A stretch of DNA of 64,000 nucleotides from Arthrobacter citreus (GCF_009192745.1 NZ_VTFV01000002.1:1054001-1118000), one strand, 5' to 3'. Counted from the first letter of the stretch, positions 17,505 to 25,732 are shown. Notes: generated from the sequence alone by a model not told the origin. Numbers and translations are program-made.

Positions 17505-18722
17505 ATGGCCGAATTCACCCAGTCCCAAAAGCTCCATAACGTCCTCTATGACATCCGCGGGCCGCTCCTTGAGCACGCCCAGCGCATGGAAGCGGCGGGA
17601 CAGCGGATCCTGAAACTGAACATCGGCAACCCTGCCCCGTTCGGGTTCGAGGCGCCGGAGGCGATCCTGGTGGACATGATCCGCCACCTGCCGACGGCCC
17701 AGGGGTACAGCGACTCCCGCGGCATCTTCTCCGCCCGCACTGCAGTGGTGCAGTATTACCAGGGCCGCGGCATCCAGAACATCGACGTCGACGACGTGTA
17801 CCTGGGCAACGGCGTCAGCGAACTGATCACCATGTCCCTGCAGGCGCTGCTGGACACCGGCGACGAAATCCTGGTGCCCACCCCGGACTACCCGCTGTGG
17901 ACGGCCTCGGTCTCGCTGGCCGGCGGCACCGCCGTGCACTACCTCTGCGACGAAGAAAACCACTGGTGGCCTGATGTCGAGGACATGGAAGAGCGGATCA
18001 CGCCGCGGACCAAGGGCATTGTGCTCATCAACCCGAACAACCCCACCGGTGCGGTGTACCCGGAGCACGTGCTGCGCCGGATCGTGGACCTGGCCCGGAA
18101 GCACGGGCTGATCATCTTTGCCGATGAGATCTACGAGAAGATCCTGTATGACGACGCCGTGCACATCAATGCGGCTTCCCTCACCGGGGACGACGTCCTG
18201 TGCCTTACGTTCAGCGGCCTCTCGAAGGCCTACCGGATTGCCGGTTTCCGCAGCGGCTGGATGACCATCTCCGGTCCGAAGCGCGACGCCGCGGACTACA
18301 TCGAAGGCATCAACCTCCTGGCCAACATGCGCCTGTGCGCGAACGTTCCGGCCCAGCACGCGATCCAGACCGCGCTTGGCGGCTACCAGAGCATCAATGA
18401 CCTGATCCTGCCCGGCGGCCGGCTAAAGGCGCAGCGCGACTTGGCGCACAAGATGCTCAACGACATTCCGGGCGTGAGCGTTGAAAACGCCGAAGGCGCC
18501 CTGTATCTCTTCCCGAAGCTTGATCCGGAGGTCTATCCGATCGAATCGGATGAGATGTTCGCACTGGACCTGCTCAAGCAGCAGAAGATCCTGGTCTCCC
18601 ACGGCACCGCGTTCAACTGGATCCGCCCTGACCACTTCCGGATGGTCACCCTTCCGGCCCTGGAAGACATCGAGGATGCCATCTCGCGCCTGGCAGAGTT
18701 CCTCAGCACCTATAAGCCGTAG
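17505..18722 (+). CDS. alaA: Alanine aminotransferase-type PLP enzyme
   Basis: 405 residues, class I aminotransferase fold type I. The PLP-binding Lys241 is in FSGLSKAYRIAGFRSGW; the substrate and PLP contacts are INPNNPTGAVY and FADEIYEKILYDD. The N-terminus FTQSQKLHNVLYDIRGPLLEHA is characteristic of E. coli AlaA (YfbQ) and actinobacterial relatives that make alanine from pyruvate and glutamate. It is transcribed alone and faces xseB across a hairpin. Confidence 0.9.
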   Translation: MAEFTQSQKLHNVLYDIRGPLLEHAQRMEAAGQRILKLNIGNPAPFGFEAPEAILVDMIRHLPTAQGYSDSRGIFSARTAVVQYYQGRGIQNIDVDDVYLGNGVSELITMSLQALLDTGDEILVPTPDYPLWTASVSLAGGTAVHYLCDEENHWWPDVEDMEERITPRTKGIVLINPNNPTGAVYPEHVLRRIVDLARKHGLIIFADEIYEKILYDDAVHINAASLTGDDVLCLTFSGLSKAYRIAGFRSGWMTISGPKRDAADYIEGINLLANMRLCANVPAQHAIQTALGGYQSINDLILPGGRLKAQRDLAHKMLNDIPGVSVENAEGALYLFPKLDPEVYPIESDEMFALDLLKQQKILVSHGTAFNWIRPDHFRMVTLPALEDIEDAISRLAEFLSTYKP

Positions 18723-18729
18723 CGGCCAG

Positions 18730-18765
18730 GGCTGCCCCTGCTGCCTGCGAAAGGCAGGGGCAGCC
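18730..18765. terminator. Bidirectional hairpin between alaA and xseB
   Basis: Perfect 12-bp arms (GGCTGCCCCTGC at 18730-18741, complement at 18754-18765) with a 12-nt loop. The right arm touches the xseB stop codon. It can end both converging transcripts. Confidence 0.75.
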
Positions 18766-18989
18766 TAGGCTTCCCGTGCCGCGCGGGCAGCCTCGAGGCG
18801 CTCCCGGGCGCCTTCCAGCCAGGATTCGCAGCGGGTGGCCAGGGCTTCGCCCCGCTCCCAGAGTGCGAGTGACTCTTCCAGGCTCGCGCCGCCCGCTTCC
18901 AGCCGGGTTACCACGGCCACGAGTTCGTCGCGGGCCTGTTCGTAGCTCATGGCCTCAATGTCGGCCGGGAGTGCTGCTGCTTCATTCAT
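18765..18989 (-). CDS. xseB: Exodeoxyribonuclease VII small subunit
   Basis: 74 residues, the usual size. The conserved motif [20 protein letters not shown], then [14 protein letters not shown], is the helical hairpin that binds XseA. It lies 26 bp downstream of xseA on the same strand. The complex degrades single-stranded DNA from both ends. Confidence 0.95.
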   Translation of the reverse strand: MNEAAALPADIEAMSYEQARDELVAVVTRLEAGGASLEESLALWERGEALATRCESWLEGARERLEAARAAREA

Positions 18990-19015
18990 GGTGTTCTCCT
19001 ACGTTGAAAAGTCGG

Positions 19016-20287
19016 TTAGCGGTGTCCGGTGGCAACGGCGTCGAGCTCGCCGGCGGCCACCCGGATGCGCAGCTGGGCGTCGGCCTGAACTGCCGCAGCG
19101 TCCCGGACCACGGAGCCGTCTGCGAGCTGCACGACGGCGTAGCCCCGGTCCAGGGTCTTCTGCGGTGAGAGGGAACGGACCTGCGCGCGGAGGTAGCTGA
19201 TCTTGTCCGTGTCACGCCGGACCTCGGACCGCATCGCAGAGAAGGCACGGTCACGGAGCCGGGCTACGTCCTCTGCCCGGGAGGCCAGCATGGTTTCCGG
19301 GGCGGAGAGGACGGGACGCGTACGGATGTGGGCAAGCCGGTCTGTTTCCCGGCTGAGCATGAGCTCCATGATCCGCCGCAGCTGCGAGCGTGCCGTGCCG
19401 ATCCGCGAAAGCTCCTCGCCGACGTCGGGCACTATCCGCTTCGCGGCGTCGGTGGGGGTGGAGGCGCGGAGGTCCGCGACCTCGTCCAGCAGCGGCCGGT
19501 CAGCCTCGTGGCCGATTGCGCTGACCACCGGTGTCTGCGCGGCTGCCACGGCCCGGATCAAATCTTCATGGCTGAACGGCAGCAGGTCTTCCATCGAGCC
19601 GCCGCCGCGCGCGATGACAATCACGTCCACTTCCGGCATGGCGTCAAGGGAAGCCAGCGCCCGGGTCACTTCGGCGACGGCGTTAACGCCCTGCACCGCA
19701 ACTTCGCGGACCTCGAATTCGACGGCGGGCCAGCGCAGCGCAGCGTTGCGCATCACGTCCTTCATGGCGTCTGAGTTGCGGCCCGTGATGAGCCCAATCC
19801 TGCCGGGAAGCAGCGGCAGACGCTGCTTGCGGGCGGCCGCAAAAAGGCCTTCCGCTGCGAGTGCCTGGCGGAGACGTTCGATCCGGGCCAGCAGGTCTCC
19901 CAGGCCCACGGGCCGAATGTCCCTGGTCTGCATCGACAGCCGGCCGGTCTTCACATAGAAGTCCGGTTTGATCAGTGCCACCACCCGGGCTCCGCGTTCC
20001 AGCGGCAGCTCCAGGCGGTTCATGACAGTGCTCCAGACCGTCAGGGAGAGCGAGACCTCGGCATCGACGTCGCGCAGGGTAATAAAGGAGGCATTCGAGC
20101 GGCGGTTCAATTCAATGACCTGGCCCTCAACCCACGCGGCCGGTGCGCGGTCGATGTAGGCCTTCAGGTTTTTGGACAGCAGGGCCAGGGGCCACGGATT
20201 CTCCGGGGAGGTCAGGGCAGCCGTGGGCGCCAGAGCGTTTCCGGTGTCAGTCTGGTCCGGATCCTGTGCTCCTGCGGCATTCTGCAT
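19016..20287 (-). CDS. xseA: Exodeoxyribonuclease VII large subunit
   Basis: 423 residues. The N-terminal OB-fold carries WVEGQVIELNRRSNASFITLRD. The catalytic domain has IGLITGRNSDAMKDV, VIVIARGGGSMEDL and the downstream SAIGHEADRPLLDEVADLR, all family hallmarks. The first 28 residues are a non-conserved acidic leader, so a start somewhat downstream is possible. Co-transcribed with xseB. Confidence 0.95.
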   Translation of the reverse strand: MQNAAGAQDPDQTDTGNALAPTAALTSPENPWPLALLSKNLKAYIDRAPAAWVEGQVIELNRRSNASFITLRDVDAEVSLSLTVWSTVMNRLELPLERGARVVALIKPDFYVKTGRLSMQTRDIRPVGLGDLLARIERLRQALAAEGLFAAARKQRLPLLPGRIGLITGRNSDAMKDVMRNAALRWPAVEFEVREVAVQGVNAVAEVTRALASLDAMPEVDVIVIARGGGSMEDLLPFSHEDLIRAVAAAQTPVVSAIGHEADRPLLDEVADLRASTPTDAAKRIVPDVGEELSRIGTARSQLRRIMELMLSRETDRLAHIRTRPVLSAPETMLASRAEDVARLRDRAFSAMRSEVRRDTDKISYLRAQVRSLSPQKTLDRGYAVVQLADGSVVRDAAAVQADAQLRIRVAAGELDAVATGHR

Positions 20288-20472
20288 GTTTTAGAACTCC
20301 TGTTGCTTCAGCGGCAGGCCGGTCCTTTGCGGCGCCGGTCCTAAGGCTATTGTCTATCAGGTGCCTGGGACACATCGTGTCCGCTGCCGCAGGACCGTGG
20401 ACAACGGTTTCGGCCAGGCCCCTTAGGTCACTGCCGGGCGGCCCGGCTCCGTGGAAGAAGATTTGGGAGACT

Positions 20473-21297
20473 ATGCGCACTTTCGGTTCGGCAATCCTGG
20501 TCCTGATAGCACTGCTGCTCTCCGGGGCCGCAGTGAGCAGCGCCTGGCTGGCGCAGAATGTTGTGTCCGCGCAGGGATTTGCCCAGCTTGCCCAGCCGCT
20601 GGGCGACGACGAACCGTTCCAGGCCCAGCTGTCCTCCGCAGTAGCAGCCCAGGCCAGTGCCGCGGTTACGGATGGCCTGCCGGACGGGCTGGTTTCCCTG
20701 GTTGAACCCATCGTGGAACGGGTGGTCTCCGGGTTCGCCGAGGCACCGGGCTACCCCGAAGCCTGGACCCAGACGCTGGAGCGTTCCCACACGGCAACGT
20801 TTGATGCCGGCGCCCCCACCCTGGACCTGGGCCCGCTGCTTAACCTGGTCAGTGCACAGATTGCCGGCGAAATCGGCACCGAACCGGCTGAGGCGGGGGA
20901 GCGGCTGCTGACGGTCTCCGGCCAGGACCGCAGTGCCGAACTTGAAACCCTGGGGCGCTTTGCGGAGTCCTGGCCGCTGCTGGCGGCCGCTGCCGTGCTC
21001 GCTTCCCTGCTGGGCCTGCTTATTGCCCGACGCCGGTCCACCACCCTCGCACTGATCGGTGCGGGACTCGTTGTCCTCGCTGGGGCCCTGTGGCTGGCCT
21101 CGGGAGCAGCCGCACGCATTGTGGAGGGACAGACGCCCGCGAACCCGGTCGCTTCAACCTTCGTCGACGGGCTGGTGCCCCTTGCACAGGCAAACTTCCA
21201 GTCCTGGCTGCTGGTGCTGCTCATCGGCGGCGGCGCGGCTTTCATCCTGGGCCTGGTGCTTCGCCTGGCGGCCGGATCCCGCCGAGGTGTGCGCTGA
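20473..21297 (+). CDS. Hypothetical four-TM membrane protein
   Basis: 274 residues. One N-terminal membrane segment (about 5-27) is followed by an extracytoplasmic domain of about 130 residues, starting VVSAQGFAQLAQPLGDD, and three C-terminal membrane segments separated by an RRRST turn. No enzymatic motif is seen. The ATG at 20473 is chosen because GGGAG lies 5-6 bp upstream and it places the first membrane segment at the N-terminus. It lies between xseA (divergent) and ispH, a region that carries an uncharacterised membrane protein in other actinobacteria as I recall. Confidence 0.75.
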   Translation: MRTFGSAILVLIALLLSGAAVSSAWLAQNVVSAQGFAQLAQPLGDDEPFQAQLSSAVAAQASAAVTDGLPDGLVSLVEPIVERVVSGFAEAPGYPEAWTQTLERSHTATFDAGAPTLDLGPLLNLVSAQIAGEIGTEPAEAGERLLTVSGQDRSAELETLGRFAESWPLLAAAAVLASLLGLLIARRRSTTLALIGAGLVVLAGALWLASGAAARIVEGQTPANPVASTFVDGLVPLAQANFQSWLLVLLIGGGAAFILGLVLRLAAGSRRGVR

Positions 21298-21343
21298 CAG
21301 CGGACGTACCCGCCCCGGCTCGGGGTCCGTCCTGCCTACCGGC

Positions 21344-21349
21344 TAGCAT
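21344..21349 (+). promoter_or_regulatory. Putative -10 box for leaderless ispH
   Basis: TAGCAT is 6 nt before the ispH ATG at 21356, with no separate ribosome-binding site. Confidence 0.4.
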
Positions 21350-21355
21350 GGAGTC

Positions 21356-22435
21356 ATGACCAGCACAGCCGTTTCCGTGCCGATGCCCACCGTGCCACGC
21401 CGCCGCCGCAGCCCTGAAGAGGTTGCTGCCGCTGCGCCGGTGTCCGGAGCGCGCCGGGTCCTGCTTGCCGCCCCGCGCGGCTACTGCGCCGGCGTCGACC
21501 GTGCGGTGATCGCCGTCGAAAAGGCACTGGAACACTACGGCCCGCCTGTTTACGTGCGCAAGCAGATCGTGCACAACCTGCACGTCGTCAGCACGCTGGA
21601 AGAGCGCGGCGCCATCTTTGTCGATGAGACGGACGAGGTGCCGGAAGGCTCCTTGCTGATCTTCTCCGCCCACGGAGTCTCTCCCGCCGTCGTGCAGTCT
21701 GCTGAAGACCGCGGCCTGCGCACCATCGACGCCACCTGCCCGCTGGTCACCAAGGTCCACCGCGAAGCCGTGCGCTTCGCCCGCGACGACTTTGACATCC
21801 TGCTCATCGGACACGAGGGGCATGAGGAAGTCGAAGGCACCTACGGCGAGGCGCCGGAGCACATGCAGATCGTCAACGGACCCGAAGACGTGGACAAGAT
21901 CCAGGTCCGGGATCCGGACAAGCTCATTTGGCTTTCCCAGACCACCCTGTCCGTGGACGAGACCATGACCACGGTGAAGCTGCTGCGGGAGAAGTTCCCG
22001 AACCTGCAGGATCCGCCCAGCGATGACATTTGCTACGCCACCTCCAACCGCCAGGCGGCGATCAAGAAGATCGCGCCCGACGCGGACCTGGTCATTGTGG
22101 TTGGTTCGGCGAACTCCTCGAACTCTGTGCGGCTCGTTGAGGTTGCCCTTGAATACGGCGCCAAGGCGTCCTACCGGGTGGACTTCGCCAATGAGGTGGA
22201 CGAGTCCTGGTTCGAAGGTGTCTCGACCGTGGGCGTGACCTCAGGTGCCTCGGTGCCGGAGAACCTGGTCCAGGACGTTCTCAACCTGCTGGCCCAGTAC
22301 GGCTATGGCGAGGTCGAAGAGGTCGTCACAGCGGAGGAAGACATCATCTTCTCCCTGCCCAAGGAAATCCGCACCACGCTCAAGGCCATGGGGGATTCCT
22401 CCCGCGGTCTGGGCGGCCGCCGCTCCGAGTCCTGA
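21356..22435 (+). CDS. ispH: 4-hydroxy-3-methylbut-2-enyl diphosphate reductase
   Basis: The last enzyme of the MEP isoprenoid pathway: reduces HMBPP to IPP and DMAPP with a 4Fe-4S cluster. 359 residues. The three cluster cysteines are in APRGYCAGV (Cys44), [12 protein letters not shown] and [11 protein letters not shown]. The conserved VGSANSSNS and the [12 protein letters not shown] segment follow. The first 33 residues are a basic extension seen in actinobacterial proteins. It is followed 50 bp later by ychF on the same strand. Confidence 0.96.
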   Translation: MTSTAVSVPMPTVPRRRRSPEEVAAAAPVSGARRVLLAAPRGYCAGVDRAVIAVEKALEHYGPPVYVRKQIVHNLHVVSTLEERGAIFVDETDEVPEGSLLIFSAHGVSPAVVQSAEDRGLRTIDATCPLVTKVHREAVRFARDDFDILLIGHEGHEEVEGTYGEAPEHMQIVNGPEDVDKIQVRDPDKLIWLSQTTLSVDETMTTVKLLREKFPNLQDPPSDDICYATSNRQAAIKKIAPDADLVIVVGSANSSNSVRLVEVALEYGAKASYRVDFANEVDESWFEGVSTVGVTSGASVPENLVQDVLNLLAQYGYGEVEEVVTAEEDIIFSLPKEIRTTLKAMGDSSRGLGGRRSES

Positions 22436-22471
22436 GGCAGCCGCCGGTTCGGCTCTGACGGCCAGCCCCGG

Positions 22472-22477
22472 TAACAT
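22472..22477 (+). promoter_or_regulatory. Putative -10 box for ychF
   Basis: TAACAT is 8 nt before the ychF GTG at 22486, similar in placement to the other leaderless candidates in the window. Confidence 0.35.
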
Positions 22478-22485
22478 TTACTAAC

Positions 22486-23571
22486 GTGGCTCTTACTATT
22501 GGCATCGTCGGCCTGCCCAACGTCGGCAAATCAACCCTGTTCAATGCGCTGACCCGCAACAACGTGCTGGCGGCGAACTATCCGTTCGCCACGATCGAGC
22601 CGAATGTCGGCGTCGTATCCCTTCCGGATCCGCGCCTGGCAAAGCTCGCCGAGATCTTCGGTTCGGCCCGCATCCTGCCCGCAACCGTGTCCTTCGTGGA
22701 CATCGCCGGCATTGTGAAGGGCGCGTCGGAAGGCGAAGGCCTGGGCAACCAGTTCCTCGCCAACATCCGCGAAGCCGAGGCTATTGCCCAGGTTATCCGC
22801 GTCTTCGACGACCCCGATGTGGTCCACGTTGACGGCAAGGTCGACCCGCGCTCGGACATGGAGACCATCAACACCGAACTGATCCTCGCGGACCTCCAGA
22901 CCCTGGAGAAGGCCATTCCGCGCGTGGAGAAGGAAGTGAAGATCAAGAAGCGCGACGCCGCGCAGCTGGCTGCCATGCAGGCCGCCCAGGCTGTGCTGGA
23001 GCGCGGGGACACGATCTTCTCCTCCATCGCCAGCGACAAGCTGGACATGGAGCACCTGCGTGAACTGAGCCTGCTCACCGCCAAGCCCTTCATTTACGTC
23101 TTCAACGTTGACGACGCCGTCCTGGGCAACCCGGACCGCCAGGCTGAACTGCGCGAACTCGTGGCTCCGGCCGATGCCATCTTCCTCGATGCCAAGCTCG
23201 AAGCCGACCTGGTGGAGCTGGACGAGGAAGAAGCCCGCGAGATGCTGGAGATGAGCGGCCAGGAAGAGTCCGGCCTGGATAAGCTGGCCCGCGTTGGCTT
23301 CCACACCCTGGGCCTGCAGACCTACCTCACGGCCGGTCCCAAGGAAACCCGTGCGTGGACCATCCGCAAGGGCGACACCGCGCCCCAGGCTGCCGGCGTC
23401 ATCCACACCGACTTCCAGCGCGGCTTCATCAAGGCCGAAGTTGTCTCCTTCGACGACCTGGTTGAGGCCGGCTCCATGGCCGAGGCCAAGGCCCACGGCA
23501 AGGTCCGGATTGAAGGCAAGGACTACGTTATGGCCGACGGCGATGTGGTGGAGTTTAGGTTTAACGTCTAA
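22486..23571 (+). CDS. ychF: Redox-regulated/ribosome-binding ATPase YchF (Obg family)
   Basis: 361 residues. G1 is GLPNVGKST, switch region NYPFATIEPNVG, G3 DIAGIVKGASEGEGLGNQF; the C-terminal TGS domain ends in DYVMADGDVVEFRFNV. YchF prefers ATP to GTP and associates with ribosomes. The start is GTG (VALTIGIVG). The last 28 bp up to the second base of the stop codon are exactly repeated at 25650-25677, which marks the edge of an inserted segment. The protein itself is intact because the insertion restored the same coding end. Confidence 0.97.
   Translation: MALTIGIVGLPNVGKSTLFNALTRNNVLAANYPFATIEPNVGVVSLPDPRLAKLAEIFGSARILPATVSFVDIAGIVKGASEGEGLGNQFLANIREAEAIAQVIRVFDDPDVVHVDGKVDPRSDMETINTELILADLQTLEKAIPRVEKEVKIKKRDAAQLAAMQAAQAVLERGDTIFSSIASDKLDMEHLRELSLLTAKPFIYVFNVDDAVLGNPDRQAELRELVAPADAIFLDAKLEADLVELDEEEAREMLEMSGQEESGLDKLARVGFHTLGLQTYLTAGPKETRAWTIRKGDTAPQAAGVIHTDFQRGFIKAEVVSFDDLVEAGSMAEAKAHGKVRIEGKDYVMADGDVVEFRFNV
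23543..23570. repeat. 28-bp direct repeat, left copy (attL-like) at the ychF 3' end
   Basis: Bases 23543-23570 (beginning ATGTGGTGGAG, ending TTTAACGTCTA) are identical to 25650-25677. Flanking bases differ on both sides. The repeat covers the last codons of ychF and the first two bases of its stop codon. This is what site-specific integration into the 3' end of a conserved gene leaves behind. Confidence 0.9.
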
Positions 23572-23591
23572 GACCCTCGCATGAACCCAGT

Positions 23592-23634
23592 AGAAATGCC
23601 GCCCTCTGTGAAAGCAGATAAGGGCGGCATTTCT
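23592..23634 (+). terminator. Terminator hairpin inside the left end of the cassette
   Basis: A perfect 14-bp stem (AGAAATGCCGCCCT at 23592-23605, complement at 23621-23634) with a 15-nt loop, 21 bp after the ychF stop. It belongs to the inserted DNA and replaces the displaced ychF terminator. Confidence 0.75.
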
Positions 23635-23746
23635 GTCCATACATACAGGAATCGCCTACAACGATGCAGCCGCGAATTCACCGCTCAATGCGCACTGTAT
23701 AGACCGGTGTTTTCGGTTGGGCACAGCTCGTCGTCGACTTGTGCGA

Positions 23747-24814
23747 ATGAGTGTAACGCAGAGATCGGTAAGTAAACTAGGTATACACTCGCAGGATGTA
23801 TATAACTTTGGTGCCTCGGTGAAGGCCTTTTTTAGTAAGTTCTCAAAAGTTGACTGGGTATCGTTTGCTTCCTGCGCAGCTCTCTTCGCTCTGACTCTGA
23901 TTCCCGTCTTTTTTGATGTCAATACCACTGGGGGATGGTTACGCACAGCCCTCATCTCGTTTGTAGCCCTTACAATTTCGACCGTCGTGCTTGCGCAGAT
24001 TGGTGCCCGCGAGTCTGATAAGGACCTGGCGCATGATGTCGAGACGCTCCAGTCCCTCGTTGACAGGAAGGCGGAGACACTCCAGTCCCTCGTTGACAGC
24101 AAGGCGGAGACGCTCAAGTCCCTCCTTGAGAGCACGGTGGACCAGGATGCGGTTCATGAGATCCCAGCGGGCCATATCCGTCAGGTTCTCGGTGAGATGC
24201 TTGGTTCTTCAAAGGAGTGGTACTTTCGCGGGGGCTCTGCACGATGGCAACGAGAACATGTTCTTCCGGCTCTCGCGCAAGTGACTGATAGGCCGGTCCA
24301 ATATAAGGTGCAAGTGATCTCACCGTTTGATAGTGAGTTATGTTCCAAATACGCAGTGTACAGGCGTAAAAGTCGCCCAGATGATGAGCGCGCAGATCCG
24401 AAGAGGATCCAGATGGAGCTCTTGGCCTTCATTTATGCTGCGGTAGTTTGGGCCTCGCGATCAAAAATCGCACCCCATATTACTCTACTTCATAGATTCT
24501 CCCCGTTCCGGCTAGACGGGAACTCGGAGAGTTTCCTCATCACTGTTGCCGATCCCCACCGCAATGGTCTCCGTACTAAGGCTGGAAACTGGTACCATGC
24601 GGCGCTCCTAGATGAGTTCGAGTTTGAAGCGGGTTATGCAACTCCTTTGAAATTGCCCGCGGAAGCATCTGATGCTGAAGGAATCACAGACGTAAAGCGA
24701 TTCTTCATGCGGGTCCGGGAATTAAACCAGGATGCTACAACGAACTGGAAGGAGGAGTACACGGATGAAGAATGGGGAGAGATCTTTGCATTCGCAGGGA
24801 CGACGAATGCTTAG
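23747..24814 (+). CDS. Cassette gene 1: two-TM coiled-coil protein with unrecognised C-terminal domain
   Basis: 355 residues, not recognised. Two membrane segments (about 36-57 and 64-86) are followed by three tandem 11-residue units (ETLQSLVDRKA, ETLQSLVDSKA, ETLKSLLESTV; residues 99-131) that should form a coiled coil. A cytosolic domain of about 215 residues follows, with WYFRGGSARW (158-167), KVQVISPFDSELCSKYAVYRR and SFLITVADPHRNGLRTK. No HKD, TIR, nuclease or P-loop motif is visible. The ATG at 23747 has no ribosome-binding site; GTG 23741, TTG 23717 and GTG 23819 are alternatives. It overlaps gene 2, so the pair probably acts together. A membrane-anchored effector or sensor is an inference from layout only. 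AT content and codon use are unlike the neighbours. Confidence 0.7.
   Translation: MSVTQRSVSKLGIHSQDVYNFGASVKAFFSKFSKVDWVSFASCAALFALTLIPVFFDVNTTGGWLRTALISFVALTISTVVLAQIGARESDKDLAHDVETLQSLVDRKAETLQSLVDSKAETLKSLLESTVDQDAVHEIPAGHIRQVLGEMLGSSKEWYFRGGSARWQREHVLPALAQVTDRPVQYKVQVISPFDSELCSKYAVYRRKSRPDDERADPKRIQMELLAFIYAAVVWASRSKIAPHITLLHRFSPFRLDGNSESFLITVADPHRNGLRTKAGNWYHAALLDEFEFEAGYATPLKLPAEASDAEGITDVKRFFMRVRELNQDATTNWKEEYTDEEWGEIFAFAGTTNA
24041..24139 (+). repeat. 33-bp tandem repeat, three units, in cassette gene 1
   Basis: Three in-frame 33-bp units at 24041, 24074 and 24107. Units 1 and 2 differ at two bases; unit 3 is more diverged. They encode the 11-residue coiled-coil repeats. Recent duplication is suggested by the near identity of units 1 and 2. 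Confidence 0.9.
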
Positions 24815-25487
24815 TCTGCGGGAGATCTATGAAGCCTACGTGGCTAACGAATTCGCACGAATCTCAATTAGCAGCGTCCTTGGTGCAATGTTTTTGGAAG
24901 CAGACATGGTCGATGTATGGAAGCATCCGCTTGGGTTCAACCATGCAGAACTGACACCTCTAGTGAATGCGCCTGCTGGCGAACGGTTTCGGCTGCACTT
25001 CTGGTTGGATGATCGTGGAGTGGTCGATGACCTTGGTGATCTTCATGAACACACTTGGGATCTCACGAGTCTCGTGCTATCGGGTTGCGTTATTGATTCG
25101 AATTTAGCTGCCTCACCGACTGCGGAAGGCGAATACCTAGGGTCAAGGATCACTTATGGTGAAAAAAATACGGCGCAGGAAGTTGGAAGGTTCGATCTGC
25201 AGGTCACGAACGTGCGGACAATCCAAATGGGCTCGGCTTATCAGATTCCAAGCCGAACGATCCACCTGAATGAAATTGGCGCTGTCCCTACCGTGACGCT
25301 CGTGCGCTCCGTTGAAGACGGTCGTGGTGACGGCCCTCTCGTCCTCACCAAGTACGCCAAAGGTCAAGGCCTCGCTACAGAAATGCGGGCCAAGTTGCCG
25401 ACAGCGGAAGCGCTTGATCGATTGACGAAGGCACTGTCGGAATCCGAAGCCGAATCGAACATTGCTCCGTCGCAGCTCGGAAGCTAG
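24765..25487 (+). CDS. Cassette gene 2: cupin-like protein
   Basis: 240 residues. The core looks like a cupin/cysteine-dioxygenase-type beta barrel. Motif 1 is LHEHTWDLTSLVLSG (His94, His96), after WKHPLGF and FRLHFWLDD. Motif 2 is GSAYQIPSRTIHLNE (His167). His94, His96 and His167 could bind one metal ion. The C-terminal 45 residues are polar and possibly helical. The ATG at 24765 has a strong GGAAGGAGGAG 7 bp upstream and overlaps gene 1 by 50 bp; ATG 24807 (226 residues, 8-bp overlap) is the main alternative. The exact family and substrate are unknown. Tight overlap with gene 1 suggests a two-component unit. Confidence 0.7.
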   Translation: MKNGERSLHSQGRRMLSLREIYEAYVANEFARISISSVLGAMFLEADMVDVWKHPLGFNHAELTPLVNAPAGERFRLHFWLDDRGVVDDLGDLHEHTWDLTSLVLSGCVIDSNLAASPTAEGEYLGSRITYGEKNTAQEVGRFDLQVTNVRTIQMGSAYQIPSRTIHLNEIGAVPTVTLVRSVEDGRGDGPLVLTKYAKGQGLATEMRAKLPTAEALDRLTKALSESEAESNIAPSQLGS

Positions 25488-25649
25488 CGTGGAGGTGGCG
25501 GCTGCAGCGTGATCTGGAAGCCGAGCCGCTGAGGACTCGTCGGCACGGCGACGTGCAAACTCTGCTTCCCCGCGGCTAAACAGGCGGCCCGAGCGCCGCT
25601 GTCTGTAGAACGCAGCCTGGTACAGGTTCACACGTTATTCGGCGTCGGA
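25488..25649. other. Non-coding right end of the cassette
   Basis: 162 bp between cassette gene 2 and the right repeat. It is GC-richer than the two genes. No gene or convincing terminator is seen; it may be residual attachment-site arm sequence. Confidence 0.4.
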
Positions 25650-25677
25650 ATGTGGTGGAGTTTAGGTTTAACGTCTA
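25650..25677. repeat. 28-bp direct repeat, right copy (attR-like)
   Basis: Exact copy of 23543-23570. Here the next base makes a TAG stop, whereas the left copy makes TAA. The sequence that follows (25678 onward) contains the likely original ychF terminator. Confidence 0.9.
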
Positions 25678-25699
25678 GGTTTCAGGCGATTGCTTGAGA

Positions 25700-25732
25700 A
25701 AGGCCCGGGATGCTGCTTGCATCCCGGGCCTT
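25700..25732 (+). terminator. Displaced ychF terminator
   Basis: A perfect 14-bp stem (AAGGCCCGGGATGC and complement) with a 5-nt loop, ending in CCTTCCT. It lies 22 bp after the stop codon formed at the right repeat, where a ychF terminator would have been before the insertion. It now lies downstream of the cassette and converges with the 25776-26420 gene. Confidence 0.75.

Larger units (their letters stand above)
23543..25677. mobile_element. 2.1-kb two-gene cassette inserted at the ychF 3' end
   Basis: The segment is bounded by the two 28-bp repeats. It contains a hairpin terminator, two overlapping genes of visibly lower GC than their surroundings, and about 160 bp of non-coding DNA before the right repeat. 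No integrase, excisionase, transposase or replication gene is inside. The ancestral ychF terminator hairpin is found 22 bp beyond the right repeat, so the right junction is the original ychF flank. It is best read as a non-autonomous integrated cassette or the remnant of a larger element; the recombinase must have come from elsewhere or been lost. Confidence 0.8.

Noticed and set aside
22531-23640. 369-codon open frame antisense to ychF, spanning the left repeat
   Set aside because: It mirrors ychF codons and is Val/Gly/Asp-rich in the way shadows are. It only continues past the ychF stop by chance.
24041-24139. 33-bp repeats as a CRISPR-like array
   Set aside because: The units are directly adjacent with no spacers, stay in frame and encode a coiled coil.
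23747-24814. Phospholipase D-type effector in cassette gene 1
   Set aside because: No HxKxxxxD motif can be found in the C-terminal domain, so the assignment would be unsupported.
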